64,000 nucleotides of DNA from Sulfurimonas sp. HSL-3221 (GTDB lineage Bacteria; Campylobacterota; Campylobacteria; Campylobacterales; Sulfurimonadaceae). The stretch is from NCBI RefSeq assembly GCF_021044585.1, contig NZ_CP087998.1, forward strand, positions 868,001 to 932,000. Direction: 5' to 3'. Below the pieces are notes generated by a model. The model ran no database searches and had not been told where the DNA came from. It saw nothing but the letters and a program-made list of their open reading frames with translations. The stretch's first letter is position 1. Every line of letters begins with the position of its first letter. The position numbers and the translations under genes are program-made. Shown here in pieces: positions 24,165 to 34,751 of the stretch.

Positions 24165-26005
24165 AGCTTGGACTGAAAACGGGTGCACTGCTGTTACTGC
24201 TGCTGTTCGGTGCGGCCTTGATGCGGCAGGTTGAGGTGCGTACGGTGGACTGGAGCCGTTTTTTCCCCGGAACGCCTGCTTCGGCGATGCCGCAGCAGTG
24301 GTTTACGGCGGAGCGGCAGTATCTTTTTACCGCGCTCCCGGATGAGGCCCCCCTGCATACGTGGCGTTCGGAGGGGCTGATCGCGGACTTTTACCGCATC
24401 GACCGGCAGGGCCTTTACCTGATGACGTTCAACCGGGAAAACCAGAACGCCGTCCTCGCACGGGTCGGGGGGTATCCGCACAGCGGCACCGCCGTCGTCG
24501 GTGCCCTGCTGCTGCAGGGGTTTTTCGACGACATGGTCTTTTACCTGTATGCGATCGTGCCTTTTCTGCTTCTGCTGCTTTGGCTGCTGACATCGCTGGA
24601 GTACCTGCTGAACATTCTCATCGAGATCGGGGCGTTTACGGTGTCACTGCTCGCCGTGCTGGTGACCGGCGGCGTCGCCGTCGACCCCGCCGCGCTGCTG
24701 GCGGTCGTTTTTCTCGTCATCTACGCGTTGACCCTTTTCAACTATCTCCACTCCGGGGAGATCGGCAAACACCAGCTGGCGTTCGGCATCACCCTCTCGG
24801 TCGCCACGACCGCTTTGAGCTCTCTTTTCCTCTATGCGTCGGATTTCGGGCTGGTCAGTACGTTCGGGAAGATGATGCTGATCGGGCTGGGGGTGCTCTA
24901 CGGTTATCTGATCGGACGGCTCTACCTCTTCAGGCCGCTGCGTCTCGTGTTCGGCTGGCGCCGCCGATGGCATGTGGACGATGCCCGGGTGAAAAAGGGG
25001 CTGCTGTTTCTCGGCGCCGCCGCCGTTACCTGCGGCTTCGTCTGCGCGAAGGCTCCCTCTGTCGATCTGAACCCCATGAACCTTATGCAGCCGACGATGG
25101 CGGCGTACAAGCGCATTGCGGCGTTCGAGTCCGGCCATTTGCCGACGCTGCCGTTCGTCGTCCGCCTACGCGCGCAGAAGGGCGACTTCTCCGAGCTTGA
25201 AACGACCCGGGAACTCGCCGCACTGACGGCGCGGATTGCCAGCGCAGTGCCCGGGGTGCTGCTGGGGAGCCTTCCGCTGGGGTATGAACGTTTTGCGGGA
25301 TCGCCGCTTCGCGATGCGACGCCCGATGCCTACGCCCAGTACCTCCTTGCCCTGGAGTGGCTCGACGGCGGCCTGCCGCTGCTGAGTGCGGATCAGCGCG
25401 AGACCTATATGACGCTGAGTATCCCGATCACGACGCCGTCGTATGCGATTGCCGCCATGCTCAGGCGGCTGCAGGCGATCGGGGAGGCTTCAGCCGATTT
25501 CTCGGTCGGCATACTGGGCAAGATTGCCGATTTCGAACACTTCCTGAGACGTTTCTTCGGGGAGTTCCTGATCGGTGTCGGCATCTCGCTCGGGTTCGTC
25601 GTGCTCTTTTTCCTGCTTTACTGCCGGACATGGAAGAGCATCATCGTCGTCGTGCCGCCGCTGCTTTCACTGCTGCTGCTGGCAAGCGTTCACCGCCTGC
25701 TGGGGATGGACTTCACCATGATCACGCTGCTTGGCACTGTTCTGTTCATCGGGCTGGTGACGGATTCGATCATCCATCTTTTCATCTGCATGAAACAGGA
25801 GGGGTATGCCTGCATCGGCAGCGTGATGCGTCCGATCATCGTCTCGAACACGACGATGCTGATCGGGCTGGGCGGAATGCTGTTCGGCGGAACGATGATC
25901 CAGCGCTTCGGCATGGAACTCGGGATCCTGCTGGCGGCGAACCTCGCCGTCGTGGTCTACCTACTGCCGCTGCTGCTGAAGCGCTACTTCATCCGCTGCA
26001 GGTGA
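24161..26005 (+). CDS. RND/MMPL-type permease, compact
   Basis: 614 residues from a TTG overlapping the upstream stop. Layout is two halves of about six helices: helix 1 at 5-22, a short periplasmic loop to about 125, helices 2-6 to about 260, helix 7 near 285, a second periplasmic domain to about 465, then helices 8-12. The MMPL-type motif GLVTDSIIHLF places Asp535 in the tenth helix, where RND pumps relay protons; the equivalent place in the first half (ALTLFNYLHSG) lacks an acid. Probable cargo is lipid or hydrophobic, by analogy with HpnN-like and DUF1302-linked RND systems. Confidence 0.8.
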   Translation: MKLGLKTGALLLLLLFGAALMRQVEVRTVDWSRFFPGTPASAMPQQWFTAERQYLFTALPDEAPLHTWRSEGLIADFYRIDRQGLYLMTFNRENQNAVLARVGGYPHSGTAVVGALLLQGFFDDMVFYLYAIVPFLLLLLWLLTSLEYLLNILIEIGAFTVSLLAVLVTGGVAVDPAALLAVVFLVIYALTLFNYLHSGEIGKHQLAFGITLSVATTALSSLFLYASDFGLVSTFGKMMLIGLGVLYGYLIGRLYLFRPLRLVFGWRRRWHVDDARVKKGLLFLGAAAVTCGFVCAKAPSVDLNPMNLMQPTMAAYKRIAAFESGHLPTLPFVVRLRAQKGDFSELETTRELAALTARIASAVPGVLLGSLPLGYERFAGSPLRDATPDAYAQYLLALEWLDGGLPLLSADQRETYMTLSIPITTPSYAIAAMLRRLQAIGEASADFSVGILGKIADFEHFLRRFFGEFLIGVGISLGFVVLFFLLYCRTWKSIIVVVPPLLSLLLLASVHRLLGMDFTMITLLGTVLFIGLVTDSIIHLFICMKQEGYACIGSVMRPIIVSNTTMLIGLGGMLFGGTMIQRFGMELGILLAANLAVVVYLLPLLLKRYFIRCR

Positions 26006-26007
26006 GC

Positions 26008-26739
26008 TTAGAAGCTGCAGCGGTGCAGACGGTTGTGATGAAAAAGCCCCTGTTTGATATCGCGCGAGACGCTCTCGGTGTCAACCATGTAGGTCAGCTT
26101 GCGTGACTTGATGAGGTCGTTGACCTGCCAGCGGGTGATGAGCAGCTGTTCATCAATGCGGTTGACCGCGTCGACGGAGACGATTCGCTGCAGCTGACCC
26201 CCTTTGAAGATTTCGACTTTTCTGATCACGGAGGTCGCGGCGTCGATGTAGTAGACCGAGCGGTTCCCGTTTCGCCGCAGTGTCACCTTGTAACAGGCAG
26301 CGCCGTCGAACTGTGTCTCCTCCAGCGGATCGAATGTCCCTGTCTTCGCGTCCAGTTCGGCGTAGGAGATCCCCATGCCGACGGCTTCGCTCTCCTCTTC
26401 CTGTTCGGGGATGATCCGTACGCGTTTCAGAGCGGGGAAGTAGATGGCGTTACTGCTGCTCTCCTGCTCCCGCTCGATGAGGATGGCGGTGCATTTGATG
26501 GTTTGCGGGGAGCGGAAACGGATGAGGAGCGATGAGGCGTCCCCCGTCTGCCGTTCGGCGACCATAAAAGAGCGCTCCTGTAGGTTGCCGCTGTTCTCCA
26601 CGGTCATCGTGACGTCGAAACGCAGGTTGCCGAACGAGAAGAGTTTCGCGCTTTTTGCATAGACGGCCTCGGCGCTCTCCGAAGCGCACAGGCTGAGTCC
26701 GGCCCAGGTAAGCAGGGCGGCTATACGGTGCCACAGCAT
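26008..26739 (-). CDS. LolA-like outer membrane lipoprotein-sorting family protein
   Basis: 243 residues from ATG 26739, with signal peptide LLTWAGLSLCASESAEA. The beta-sheet pattern (SFGNLRFDVTMTVENSG, SLLIRFRSPQ, IYFPALKRVRIIP, GISYAELD) is that of the LolA_like family that travels with MMPL/RND permeases. It begins one base after the stop of the repeat lipoprotein gene and ends two bases from the stop of the convergent RND gene. Likely carries hydrophobic cargo through the periplasm; this is inferred from family and context. Confidence 0.78.
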   Translation of the reverse strand: MLWHRIAALLTWAGLSLCASESAEAVYAKSAKLFSFGNLRFDVTMTVENSGNLQERSFMVAERQTGDASSLLIRFRSPQTIKCTAILIEREQESSSNAIYFPALKRVRIIPEQEEESEAVGMGISYAELDAKTGTFDPLEETQFDGAACYKVTLRRNGNRSVYYIDAATSVIRKVEIFKGGQLQRIVSVDAVNRIDEQLLITRWQVNDLIKSRKLTYMVDTESVSRDIKQGLFHHNRLHRCSF

Positions 26740-26740
26740 G

Positions 26741-28840
26741 TCACACCGTCGTATTGGTATCGGATGCCTGCGCGGTGTGCGTCGCAACCCACTCCAGTGC
26801 GCGCAGGGTGATCTCGCGCAGGAGGCTCTGATTGTCCAGCACCGCCAGGGCATACTCCTGCATGTTCGCCATCATCTGCTCCATCGTGCCCGCGACGACG
26901 GTGACGATCTGGTCCTCCGCCGCCGGCGTATACCATTCGCGGTCGAGAATAAGCGCCATCCCCGTCAGCATGAGGTTGGTGATGGTCTTCATCCCGTCAT
27001 AGATCAGCAGCCCGAAATCGAGGATCAGCATCTCCGTATAGACGATCAGCTGTTCGGTGTAGACGATCCGGTCCGCCATCTCGCCGATCCGGTCGGCCAT
27101 CTGGCCGATCTGCACGGCCATCCAGAGGATCCGGTCGGCCATGACGCCGACCTCCTCGCCGCGGGAGGCGAAGAGGTAGCCGAACTCCATCCCCTTCATC
27201 GCGAACTGGTAGGCATCCTCCTCGATATCCATCGTAAAGCTGTAGGCGAGGTCGGCCATATGGGTGGCAAAGTCGTAGGCGTCGCTTGCCGTCTGGGCGG
27301 TAAAGCTGTAGGCGAGGTCCGCCAGATGCGATGCAAAGGCAAAAGCGTCGGTCTCCGTCTGGGAAGCGAAATCGGAAGCCTGGGTCGAAAAGGTGACGGA
27401 CATCGTGGCGATCAGGTCGAAGAGGTCGCGCCAGGAGGCACCGCCATCAAGAAGGTCGCGGAGCTGATCGAAATAGCTGGCGCTCTCCGTCGAGTAGACG
27501 GTGCCGCTTTTCAACATTCCCTGCACCTCTCTCGTATAGGTCGTAAAGGCATCCGTCTGCGGCAGGGCACCGGCACCGAACAGCGTGAGGAAGGTCTCGG
27601 CATCGCTCCCCTCGGCAAATCCCTCCTGCACGACCCCTTCCGCCGTGACCGCCTGCGCGCTCAGCATCGTGAAGAGCTGGCGTACGACGACGGAGATGAC
27701 GGCGAGGGAGACGGAGCGTTTTTTGAGGGTATCAAGCGAGGCTTGCTGCTCCGCGCTCAGTGTGTAGTGTTCGGTAGTAGGGTCATAGCCGTCCTGGAGC
27801 GACGCCAGCAGCGCTTCGGAATGGCTCTTCGTCGTGCCGATAACCGCGCCGACCGCGCCGCCGACGACCTTGAACAGCAGCGCGACCAGGGCGCTTTGCA
27901 CGGAAACCGATCCGAGGAAGGTTTCCATCTGCAGGGTCTCATCGGGTGTCATTGTGCCGGCGGACACCGGGGAGACCGCCGCCGTACCGGCCGCCGCGAG
28001 TTTTTCGAGGGAGAAGAGCCCCATGAGCGCCACCGCGGCGATCGCCATCTTCGCAAAACTCAGCAGGGTATCGCTGCTGCTCTCGAAGCTCAGATCGGCA
28101 GCCGTCTTGTCCGCAATGATTTTGAGCAGCTTGTCGACGGCAAAGTAGGTGAGGGTGGCGTAAAGGAGGGCCCGGGCGTCTTCATTGTCAAAGAGGCTTT
28201 TGAGGTAGTTGAAAAAGCCGTTCATGGCGATCCTGATGGCATCGAAGATGTATTGGAGCGCATCGCCGGCCGCCTCTTTGAGTTTGGCAAGGAGATTGTC
28301 GAAATCGCTGAACTCCGACGGGGTCTCCGTCGCCGTACGGTAGTGCGCCGATGCCGCGGCGACATCCGGCGCACTCTGTGTTGTCTCCTGCAGGCGATTC
28401 TGGTAGTCGAAAAGGCGCATGGTCGCCAGCAGTTTCACATACTGGTGGCCGAACTGCTGATGGGCGAGGCTGCCGTAGGTTTCGTATTTGCGCCACATCG
28501 ACTCCGTCTCGTCGCTCTGGAAAAACAGCGCATTGAGCGGGGAATCGGCCGGCAGGGTCGGGGTCGTCGCGGCGAAAAAGCTGCTGATGTCGACCGGGGT
28601 AGGCTGTGCCGTTGTCCGCAGCGGGGAGGCATGGGTTCCGGTGAGGCCGCCGAGAAGGTTTTCGATCTCGGCGACGGTGCTGTCGTTTTGCGTTTTGGCC
28701 GCTTGCAGCAGTGCGACACGTTGATCGATGGGAGAGAGGGCCGTACCGCCGCCGGAGCCGCCGCAGCCCGATAAGAGATTGATCGCAGGGAGTGAATAGA
28801 GCGCGATCGCGCTTGTTGAGAGAAACTTCCGTCTGTTCAT
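26741..28840 (-). CDS. Large Tat-type lipoprotein with periodic ADLAYSFT/MADRI helices
   Basis: 699 residues; AAAGGTGA precedes ATG 28840. N-terminus has twin arginines (NRRKFLSTS) and a lipobox LLSGC with Cys26 followed by a Gly/Ser spacer, so it should be exported folded and lipid-anchored. The middle has amphipathic and hydrophobic helices (KMAIAAVALMGLFSLE, ALVALLFKVVGGAVGAVIG). Residues 480-620 hold an imperfect periodic array: FASHLADLAYSFT, FATHMADLAYSFT, then MADRI three times and VYTE twice. No family recognised. It shares an operon with the LolA-like gene and faces the RND permease. Confidence 0.75.
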   Translation of the reverse strand: MNRRKFLSTSAIALYSLPAINLLSGCGGSGGGTALSPIDQRVALLQAAKTQNDSTVAEIENLLGGLTGTHASPLRTTAQPTPVDISSFFAATTPTLPADSPLNALFFQSDETESMWRKYETYGSLAHQQFGHQYVKLLATMRLFDYQNRLQETTQSAPDVAAASAHYRTATETPSEFSDFDNLLAKLKEAAGDALQYIFDAIRIAMNGFFNYLKSLFDNEDARALLYATLTYFAVDKLLKIIADKTAADLSFESSSDTLLSFAKMAIAAVALMGLFSLEKLAAAGTAAVSPVSAGTMTPDETLQMETFLGSVSVQSALVALLFKVVGGAVGAVIGTTKSHSEALLASLQDGYDPTTEHYTLSAEQQASLDTLKKRSVSLAVISVVVRQLFTMLSAQAVTAEGVVQEGFAEGSDAETFLTLFGAGALPQTDAFTTYTREVQGMLKSGTVYSTESASYFDQLRDLLDGGASWRDLFDLIATMSVTFSTQASDFASQTETDAFAFASHLADLAYSFTAQTASDAYDFATHMADLAYSFTMDIEEDAYQFAMKGMEFGYLFASRGEEVGVMADRILWMAVQIGQMADRIGEMADRIVYTEQLIVYTEMLILDFGLLIYDGMKTITNLMLTGMALILDREWYTPAAEDQIVTVVAGTMEQMMANMQEYALAVLDNQSLLREITLRALEWVATHTAQASDTNTTV

Positions 28841-29203
28841 GAGTCACCTTTCAGTTCCGTTAGGCCGCAGCTCCGTGCCATGCGTTTGCGGAGCTGCGGC
28901 ACACAATAACACTCTTCATCCGAGGAAATAAGTCAAAGGGGGAGCCAAATCGCCCCGTGCCATGGACGCGAAGAGCACCAGGATGCCGAGCACAGGCACA
29001 GCATAAGAGAAGATTACTTAATTTTCATGGCTTAAATCATAAAAAATAATTATATTTAATGGCGCTGATACGGCGTTGCGGCGGCGGATATCGGAAGAGT
29101 GAATAGCGTCATGTCGACGAAAGAGAGGGAGCGTGGGGAGGCGGTAAAGGCGGCAGCTGCAAACGCACCCTGGATGGCATCGGGGTGGGAGGAGCCGTCG
29201 GAC
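28841..29203. other. Intergenic region between divergent/tandem minus genes
   Basis: 363 bases without a supported gene. It holds a 12-bp perfect inverted repeat (28864-28900) and an AT-rich core (about 29010-29060) that may carry the promoter of the repeat lipoprotein. On the minus strand near 28915-28990 an open frame without a good start reads AVPVLGILVLFASMA, faintly like a protein-sorting tail; it is too short to call. The part next to the hemerythrin stop shows nothing convincing. Confidence 0.5.
28864..28900. repeat. Perfect 12-bp inverted repeat upstream of the repeat lipoprotein
   Basis: GCCGCAGCTCCG (28864-28875) and CGGAGCTGCGGC (28889-28900) are perfect reverse complements around a 13-base loop. 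It lies 24 bases upstream of the ATG at 28840, in the expected 5' leader or promoter, with no T-run, so a regulator site or leader hairpin fits better than a terminator. Confidence 0.6.
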
Positions 29204-29584
29204 TCAGCCGGCTTCGTTGCCGGAGAGGAACTTCGCCAGGTCGAGGTCGTAGAACATCGTGTGGCGGCGGAATTTGTCGTAGGCGTAGCTCTCGATGAAG
29301 GAGCGGGCCATCGGCGGCATCGACGTGATCATGGCAAAGAAGGACTCCATCTCGTCGACGAGCTGTTCGTGGTCGCCGGTATGTGTCTCCCGTTCGGAGT
29401 AGAGGTGCTTCATCATCAGCTTCTCCTCTTCGGCAAAGTGGCGTTTTGTTTCGGTGATCCATTCGCGGAAGAGGGCGCTGTCGATGGCGCCTCCCTCCAT
29501 TTTCTGAAGCTGTTCAAGCATCTGCAGGAACGTCTCGTGTGCTGCATCCATTACTTCGATATTCAGGCGAAGATCGTGTGTCAT
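29204..29584 (-). CDS. Bacteriohemerythrin
   Basis: Di-iron oxygen-binding protein of the cytoplasm. 126 residues, the normal single-domain length. Iron ligand positions are visible as MDAAHETF, RHFAEEEKLMMKH, HTGDHEQL and FRRHTMFYDLDLAKFL. AGGAG lies before the ATG at 29584. It is transcribed away from ligA. In microaerophilic Campylobacterota these proteins buffer or sense oxygen. Confidence 0.9.
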   Translation of the reverse strand: MTHDLRLNIEVMDAAHETFLQMLEQLQKMEGGAIDSALFREWITETKRHFAEEEKLMMKHLYSERETHTGDHEQLVDEMESFFAMITSMPPMARSFIESYAYDKFRRHTMFYDLDLAKFLSGNEAG

Positions 29585-29586
29585 AA

Positions 29587-31656
<2,070 letters not shown>

Positions 31657-31660
31657 ACCG

Positions 31661-33499
31661 ATGAAAACACCCGAAGAGAATATTGTCGCCAGCGACTACC
31701 AGGAGATCTTTGAGCTTCAAAACGCCATCTTGGAGAAGGTGGCCGAAGACGCCAGCAAAGAGGCCGTGCTCGAAGAGCTCTGCTTGCTGCAGGAGAAAAT
31801 GGTCCCGGGCAGCATCGCATCCGTCATCCTCGTGAACCCGAAGGACGGGAAACTCTACATCGAAGCGGCGCCCTCGCTCCCCGACGAAGCACTCAGCGTC
31901 TTCGACGGATTGCCACCGGGGCCCCACAACGGCTCCTGCGCCAACGTCGTGCTGCGGAACGAACCGCAGTTTGTCTGCGATATCAGTTGCGACGAACGCT
32001 GGCAAAACATGATGGAGGTCGCGCAAAAAGCGGGCCTGAACGCCTGCTGGTCCATGCCCGTCGTCCTGGAGGGGAAGACGGTCGGCACCTTTGCGCTGAC
32101 CTCTTTCCAGGAGCGTGTGCCGACCCCGTTCCACAAGATGCTGCTCACCGTCGCCGCACGGATCGTCAGTATCGTGCTGAAGCGGGAACAGAACCGCGAA
32201 AAGCTGAGTTTCCTCGCCTTTCACGACCCGCTGACGGGGCTGGTGAACCGCGCAATGTTCGAGGAGCGGCTGAAACATCTGATCATCCGTTCGGAGCGCA
32301 ACGAAAGCAAAGCCGCCCTCTTTTTCATTGATCTGGACCGTTTCAAATACCTCAACGACACCTACGGGCATGCCACCGGCGACCGTCTCCTGGTCGAAGT
32401 GGCAAAACGCCTCGGCGAAAACGTGCGCAACGGAGACACGGTAGCGCGCTTCGGGGGGGATGAGTTCGTCCTCCTTTTCGAAGAGGCTGAAGAGAGGGAG
32501 ACGGTGATGGAGGAGGCGCGGCGGATGATCGAAGCTTTCGGCGAGGCGTTCCAGATCGGCGAGCAGCGTTTTCACATCTACGGCAGCATCGGCATCGCGA
32601 TGTTCCCCGAGGACGGGGAGGATGCCCAGACCCTGCTGAAGCACGCCGATACGGCGATGTATCAGGCCAAACAGGCGCAGGATCACATCCGTTTCTACAC
32701 CCCGCAGATGAGCGAACAGACCTTCAAGAGCCTCGTGCTGGAGAAGGAGCTGCGTGAGGCGATCCACAACAACGAGTTCGTCGTCTATTACCAACCCGTT
32801 TTCGAAGGGAGCGGGACGAGCATCCGGGGGGCAGAGGCGCTGGTGCGCTGGCAGCACCCCGAACGCGGTCTCCTGCTTCCGGGCGAATTCATCCCCTTTG
32901 CCGAAGAGACGGGGCTCATTTCGCGGATCGACAAGATGGTCCTGACCCAGGTTATCGGGGACCTGCGGCGCTGGCATGCGATGTCGATCAACCGGATCAT
33001 CCCGCTCTCGGTCAACATCTCCGGGCGCCATATCAACGAAAAAGACGTGACCCGGCTGACGGAGATTCTCAACCGCAGCGCATTGGCCCGTGACTACATC
33101 GGGCTGGAACTGACGGAAACCTATCTGATGCAGTTCGCCGAAGAGACGGTCGTGCAGCTCGAACGGCTCAAACATGCCGGCGTCAGACTGGCGATGGACG
33201 ATTTCGGCAGCGGCTATTCGTCGCTGGGATACCTCAAGCGTTTCAAGATCGACACGCTCAAGATCGACCAGCTCCTGGTGCGCGACATCGTTGAAAACCC
33301 CGAAGACCGTTCCATCGCCGAGGCGATTATCAAGATGGGCCACAGTTTGGGGCTGCAGATCGTCGCCGAGGGGGTCGAGACCCTGGAGCAGCTGGAGCTG
33401 CTCAAATCGCTGGAGTGCGACGCCCTGCAGGGGTTCTATTTCGACCGGGCCCTCCCGCCGGACATCTTCGAAGCGAAATACCTCCGGAGAAACCGGTGA
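31661..33499 (+). CDS. GAF-GGDEF-EAL cyclic-di-GMP turnover protein
   Basis: 612 residues, no membrane segment. N-terminal GAF domain (about 25-175), GGDEF domain with intact RFGGDEF near 262-268 and an RNGD inhibitory I-site five residues ahead, then an EAL domain with AEALVRW near 390, MDDFGSGYSSLGYL, KIDQLLV and VAEGVET. All catalytic motifs of both halves look intact, so it could make and break c-di-GMP, with the GAF domain sensing a small ligand. It overlaps the next gene by four bases. Confidence 0.92.
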   Translation: MKTPEENIVASDYQEIFELQNAILEKVAEDASKEAVLEELCLLQEKMVPGSIASVILVNPKDGKLYIEAAPSLPDEALSVFDGLPPGPHNGSCANVVLRNEPQFVCDISCDERWQNMMEVAQKAGLNACWSMPVVLEGKTVGTFALTSFQERVPTPFHKMLLTVAARIVSIVLKREQNREKLSFLAFHDPLTGLVNRAMFEERLKHLIIRSERNESKAALFFIDLDRFKYLNDTYGHATGDRLLVEVAKRLGENVRNGDTVARFGGDEFVLLFEEAEERETVMEEARRMIEAFGEAFQIGEQRFHIYGSIGIAMFPEDGEDAQTLLKHADTAMYQAKQAQDHIRFYTPQMSEQTFKSLVLEKELREAIHNNEFVVYYQPVFEGSGTSIRGAEALVRWQHPERGLLLPGEFIPFAEETGLISRIDKMVLTQVIGDLRRWHAMSINRIIPLSVNISGRHINEKDVTRLTEILNRSALARDYIGLELTETYLMQFAEETVVQLERLKHAGVRLAMDDFGSGYSSLGYLKRFKIDTLKIDQLLVRDIVENPEDRSIAEAIIKMGHSLGLQIVAEGVETLEQLELLKSLECDALQGFYFDRALPPDIFEAKYLRRNR

Positions 33500-34044
33500 G
33501 GGGTGCGGCTGTTCTGCTGGCGGCGACGCTGCTCTGCGCCGCCGATCGCAGCGGCCCCTACCTGGAGGCCGGTGCGGGGCTGGGCGGTTATAACGACGAC
33601 GGACGCCGGGCGACGATCTCGACGGAAACCGTCCCGCAGTACCGTTTCGGGGCCGGGGCGTTTATCAACCGTCACCTCTCCGTCTCTTTGCAGTATGCCC
33701 AGTTCGGCGATTTCGAGGGGAAGACGGGTGCGGGGGAGACCTCGCGGGAGGCTTTCAAGGTCTTGTCGGCGGACGTGACCGGGCACTATCCCCTTTTCAA
33801 TGAGACGGTGGATATCTTTGCCCGTTTCGGTGCGGGGGAGCTCTACTGGGACCAGAGCCGCCCCGAGCGCAAAAGCAGTTCGGCCGGGACACTGGTTTAC
33901 GGTATCGGCGTCGGCATCCGGGCGCTGTCGTGGCTGACGGTGAACGCCGGGTACGACTTCTACCAGTTCGGCATGGATGAAAACGGCACCTCCTATAAGA
34001 TGAATCTCGGCAGCGCCTACATCGGGTTGCAGGTGCAGTTTTAG
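33496..34044 (+). CDS. Small outer-membrane beta-barrel protein
   Basis: 182 residues from GTG 33496, which overlaps the EAL gene stop (GTGA). Signal peptide AAVLLAATLLCA, then eight or so amphipathic strands (YLEAGAGLGGYNDD, YRFGAGAFINRHLSVSLQYAQF, LTVNAGYDFYQFG) and a C-terminal strand AYIGLQVQF ending in Phe, as OmpA-like or OmpW-like barrels do. Its stop overlaps the tlyA start. Role unknown. Confidence 0.75.
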   Translation: MRGAAVLLAATLLCAADRSGPYLEAGAGLGGYNDDGRRATISTETVPQYRFGAGAFINRHLSVSLQYAQFGDFEGKTGAGETSREAFKVLSADVTGHYPLFNETVDIFARFGAGELYWDQSRPERKSSSAGTLVYGIGVGIRALSWLTVNAGYDFYQFGMDENGTSYKMNLGSAYIGLQVQF

Positions 34045-34751
34045 TGCGTCTTGACCACTATCTCGTCGAAGCGGGGCTGGCACCGACTCGCTCGAAAGCG
34101 CAGCAGCTGGTCAAATCCGGGAGCGTCACCGTCGACGGCAGCGTGGTGACCAAGCCGGCATTCGCCGTCGAATCCCAGCAGGTGGAGGTGACCGAGGCGA
34201 TGCCCTACGTCAGCCGCGCGGCGCTGAAGCTCAAAGGGTTCCTGCCGTCGCTGCCCTTTGACGTTACGGGGATGAGTGCCCTCGATATCGGCGCCTCGAC
34301 GGGGGGCTTCACCCAGGTGCTGCTTGAAGCGGGTGCGGCAGCGGTCGATGCCGTCGACGTCGGCCGGGATCAGCTCCATCCCGACATCAAGGCGGACCCG
34401 AGGGTGCGGAGCTTCGAACAGACCGATATCCGCCGTTTCATGCCGGACCGGACGTATGATGTCGTCACCAGCGACGTCTCCTTTATCTCCCTGCACCATA
34501 TCCTTGACGACGTGGAGCGTCTGGCGGGGCGCTGGATCGTGCTGCTGTTCAAACCGCAGTTCGAGGTCGGACGCGAAGCGGCGCGGGACAGGAAGGGGGT
34601 TGTGACGGATCCGGCGGCCGTGGCGAAGGCGATGGCCGATTTCGAAGCAGCCTGTGCGGCGCGGGGCTGGCAGCAGCGCGCAAAAGCGTCTGCCGCGATT
34701 ACGGGCAAGGAGGGGAACAGTGAAACATGCTACTGCTTTGAAAAAGGTTGA
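34044..34751 (+). CDS. tlyA: TlyA-family rRNA 2'-O-methyltransferase
   Basis: Methylates ribose positions in rRNA in homologues, affecting ribosome assembly and capreomycin response. GTG 34044 uses the last base of the previous TAG. 235 residues: S4 RNA-binding domain at the start (MRLDHYLVEAGLAPTRSKAQ), then a FtsJ-type Rossmann fold with ALDIGASTGGFTQVLLEAG and DVSFISLHHIL. It overlaps ribF by 32 bases. Confidence 0.92.
   Translation: MRLDHYLVEAGLAPTRSKAQQLVKSGSVTVDGSVVTKPAFAVESQQVEVTEAMPYVSRAALKLKGFLPSLPFDVTGMSALDIGASTGGFTQVLLEAGAAAVDAVDVGRDQLHPDIKADPRVRSFEQTDIRRFMPDRTYDVVTSDVSFISLHHILDDVERLAGRWIVLLFKPQFEVGREAARDRKGVVTDPAAVAKAMADFEAACAARGWQQRAKASAAITGKEGNSETCYCFEKG

Noticed and set aside
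22740-24188. 482-residue minus-strand open frame opposite the barrel gene
   Set aside because: No signal or domain features, whereas the plus frame has signal peptide, barrel pattern and operon overlap.
26738-28774. 678-residue plus-strand open frame opposite the repeat lipoprotein
   Set aside because: His/Arg/Gly-rich shadow. The minus frame has Tat signal, lipobox, ribosome site and internal repeats.
28915-28990. Minus-strand fragment resembling a C-terminal sorting signal (AVPVLGILVLFASMA)
   Set aside because: Only about 30 codons between stops, no start with ribosome site, and no arginine cluster at the end.
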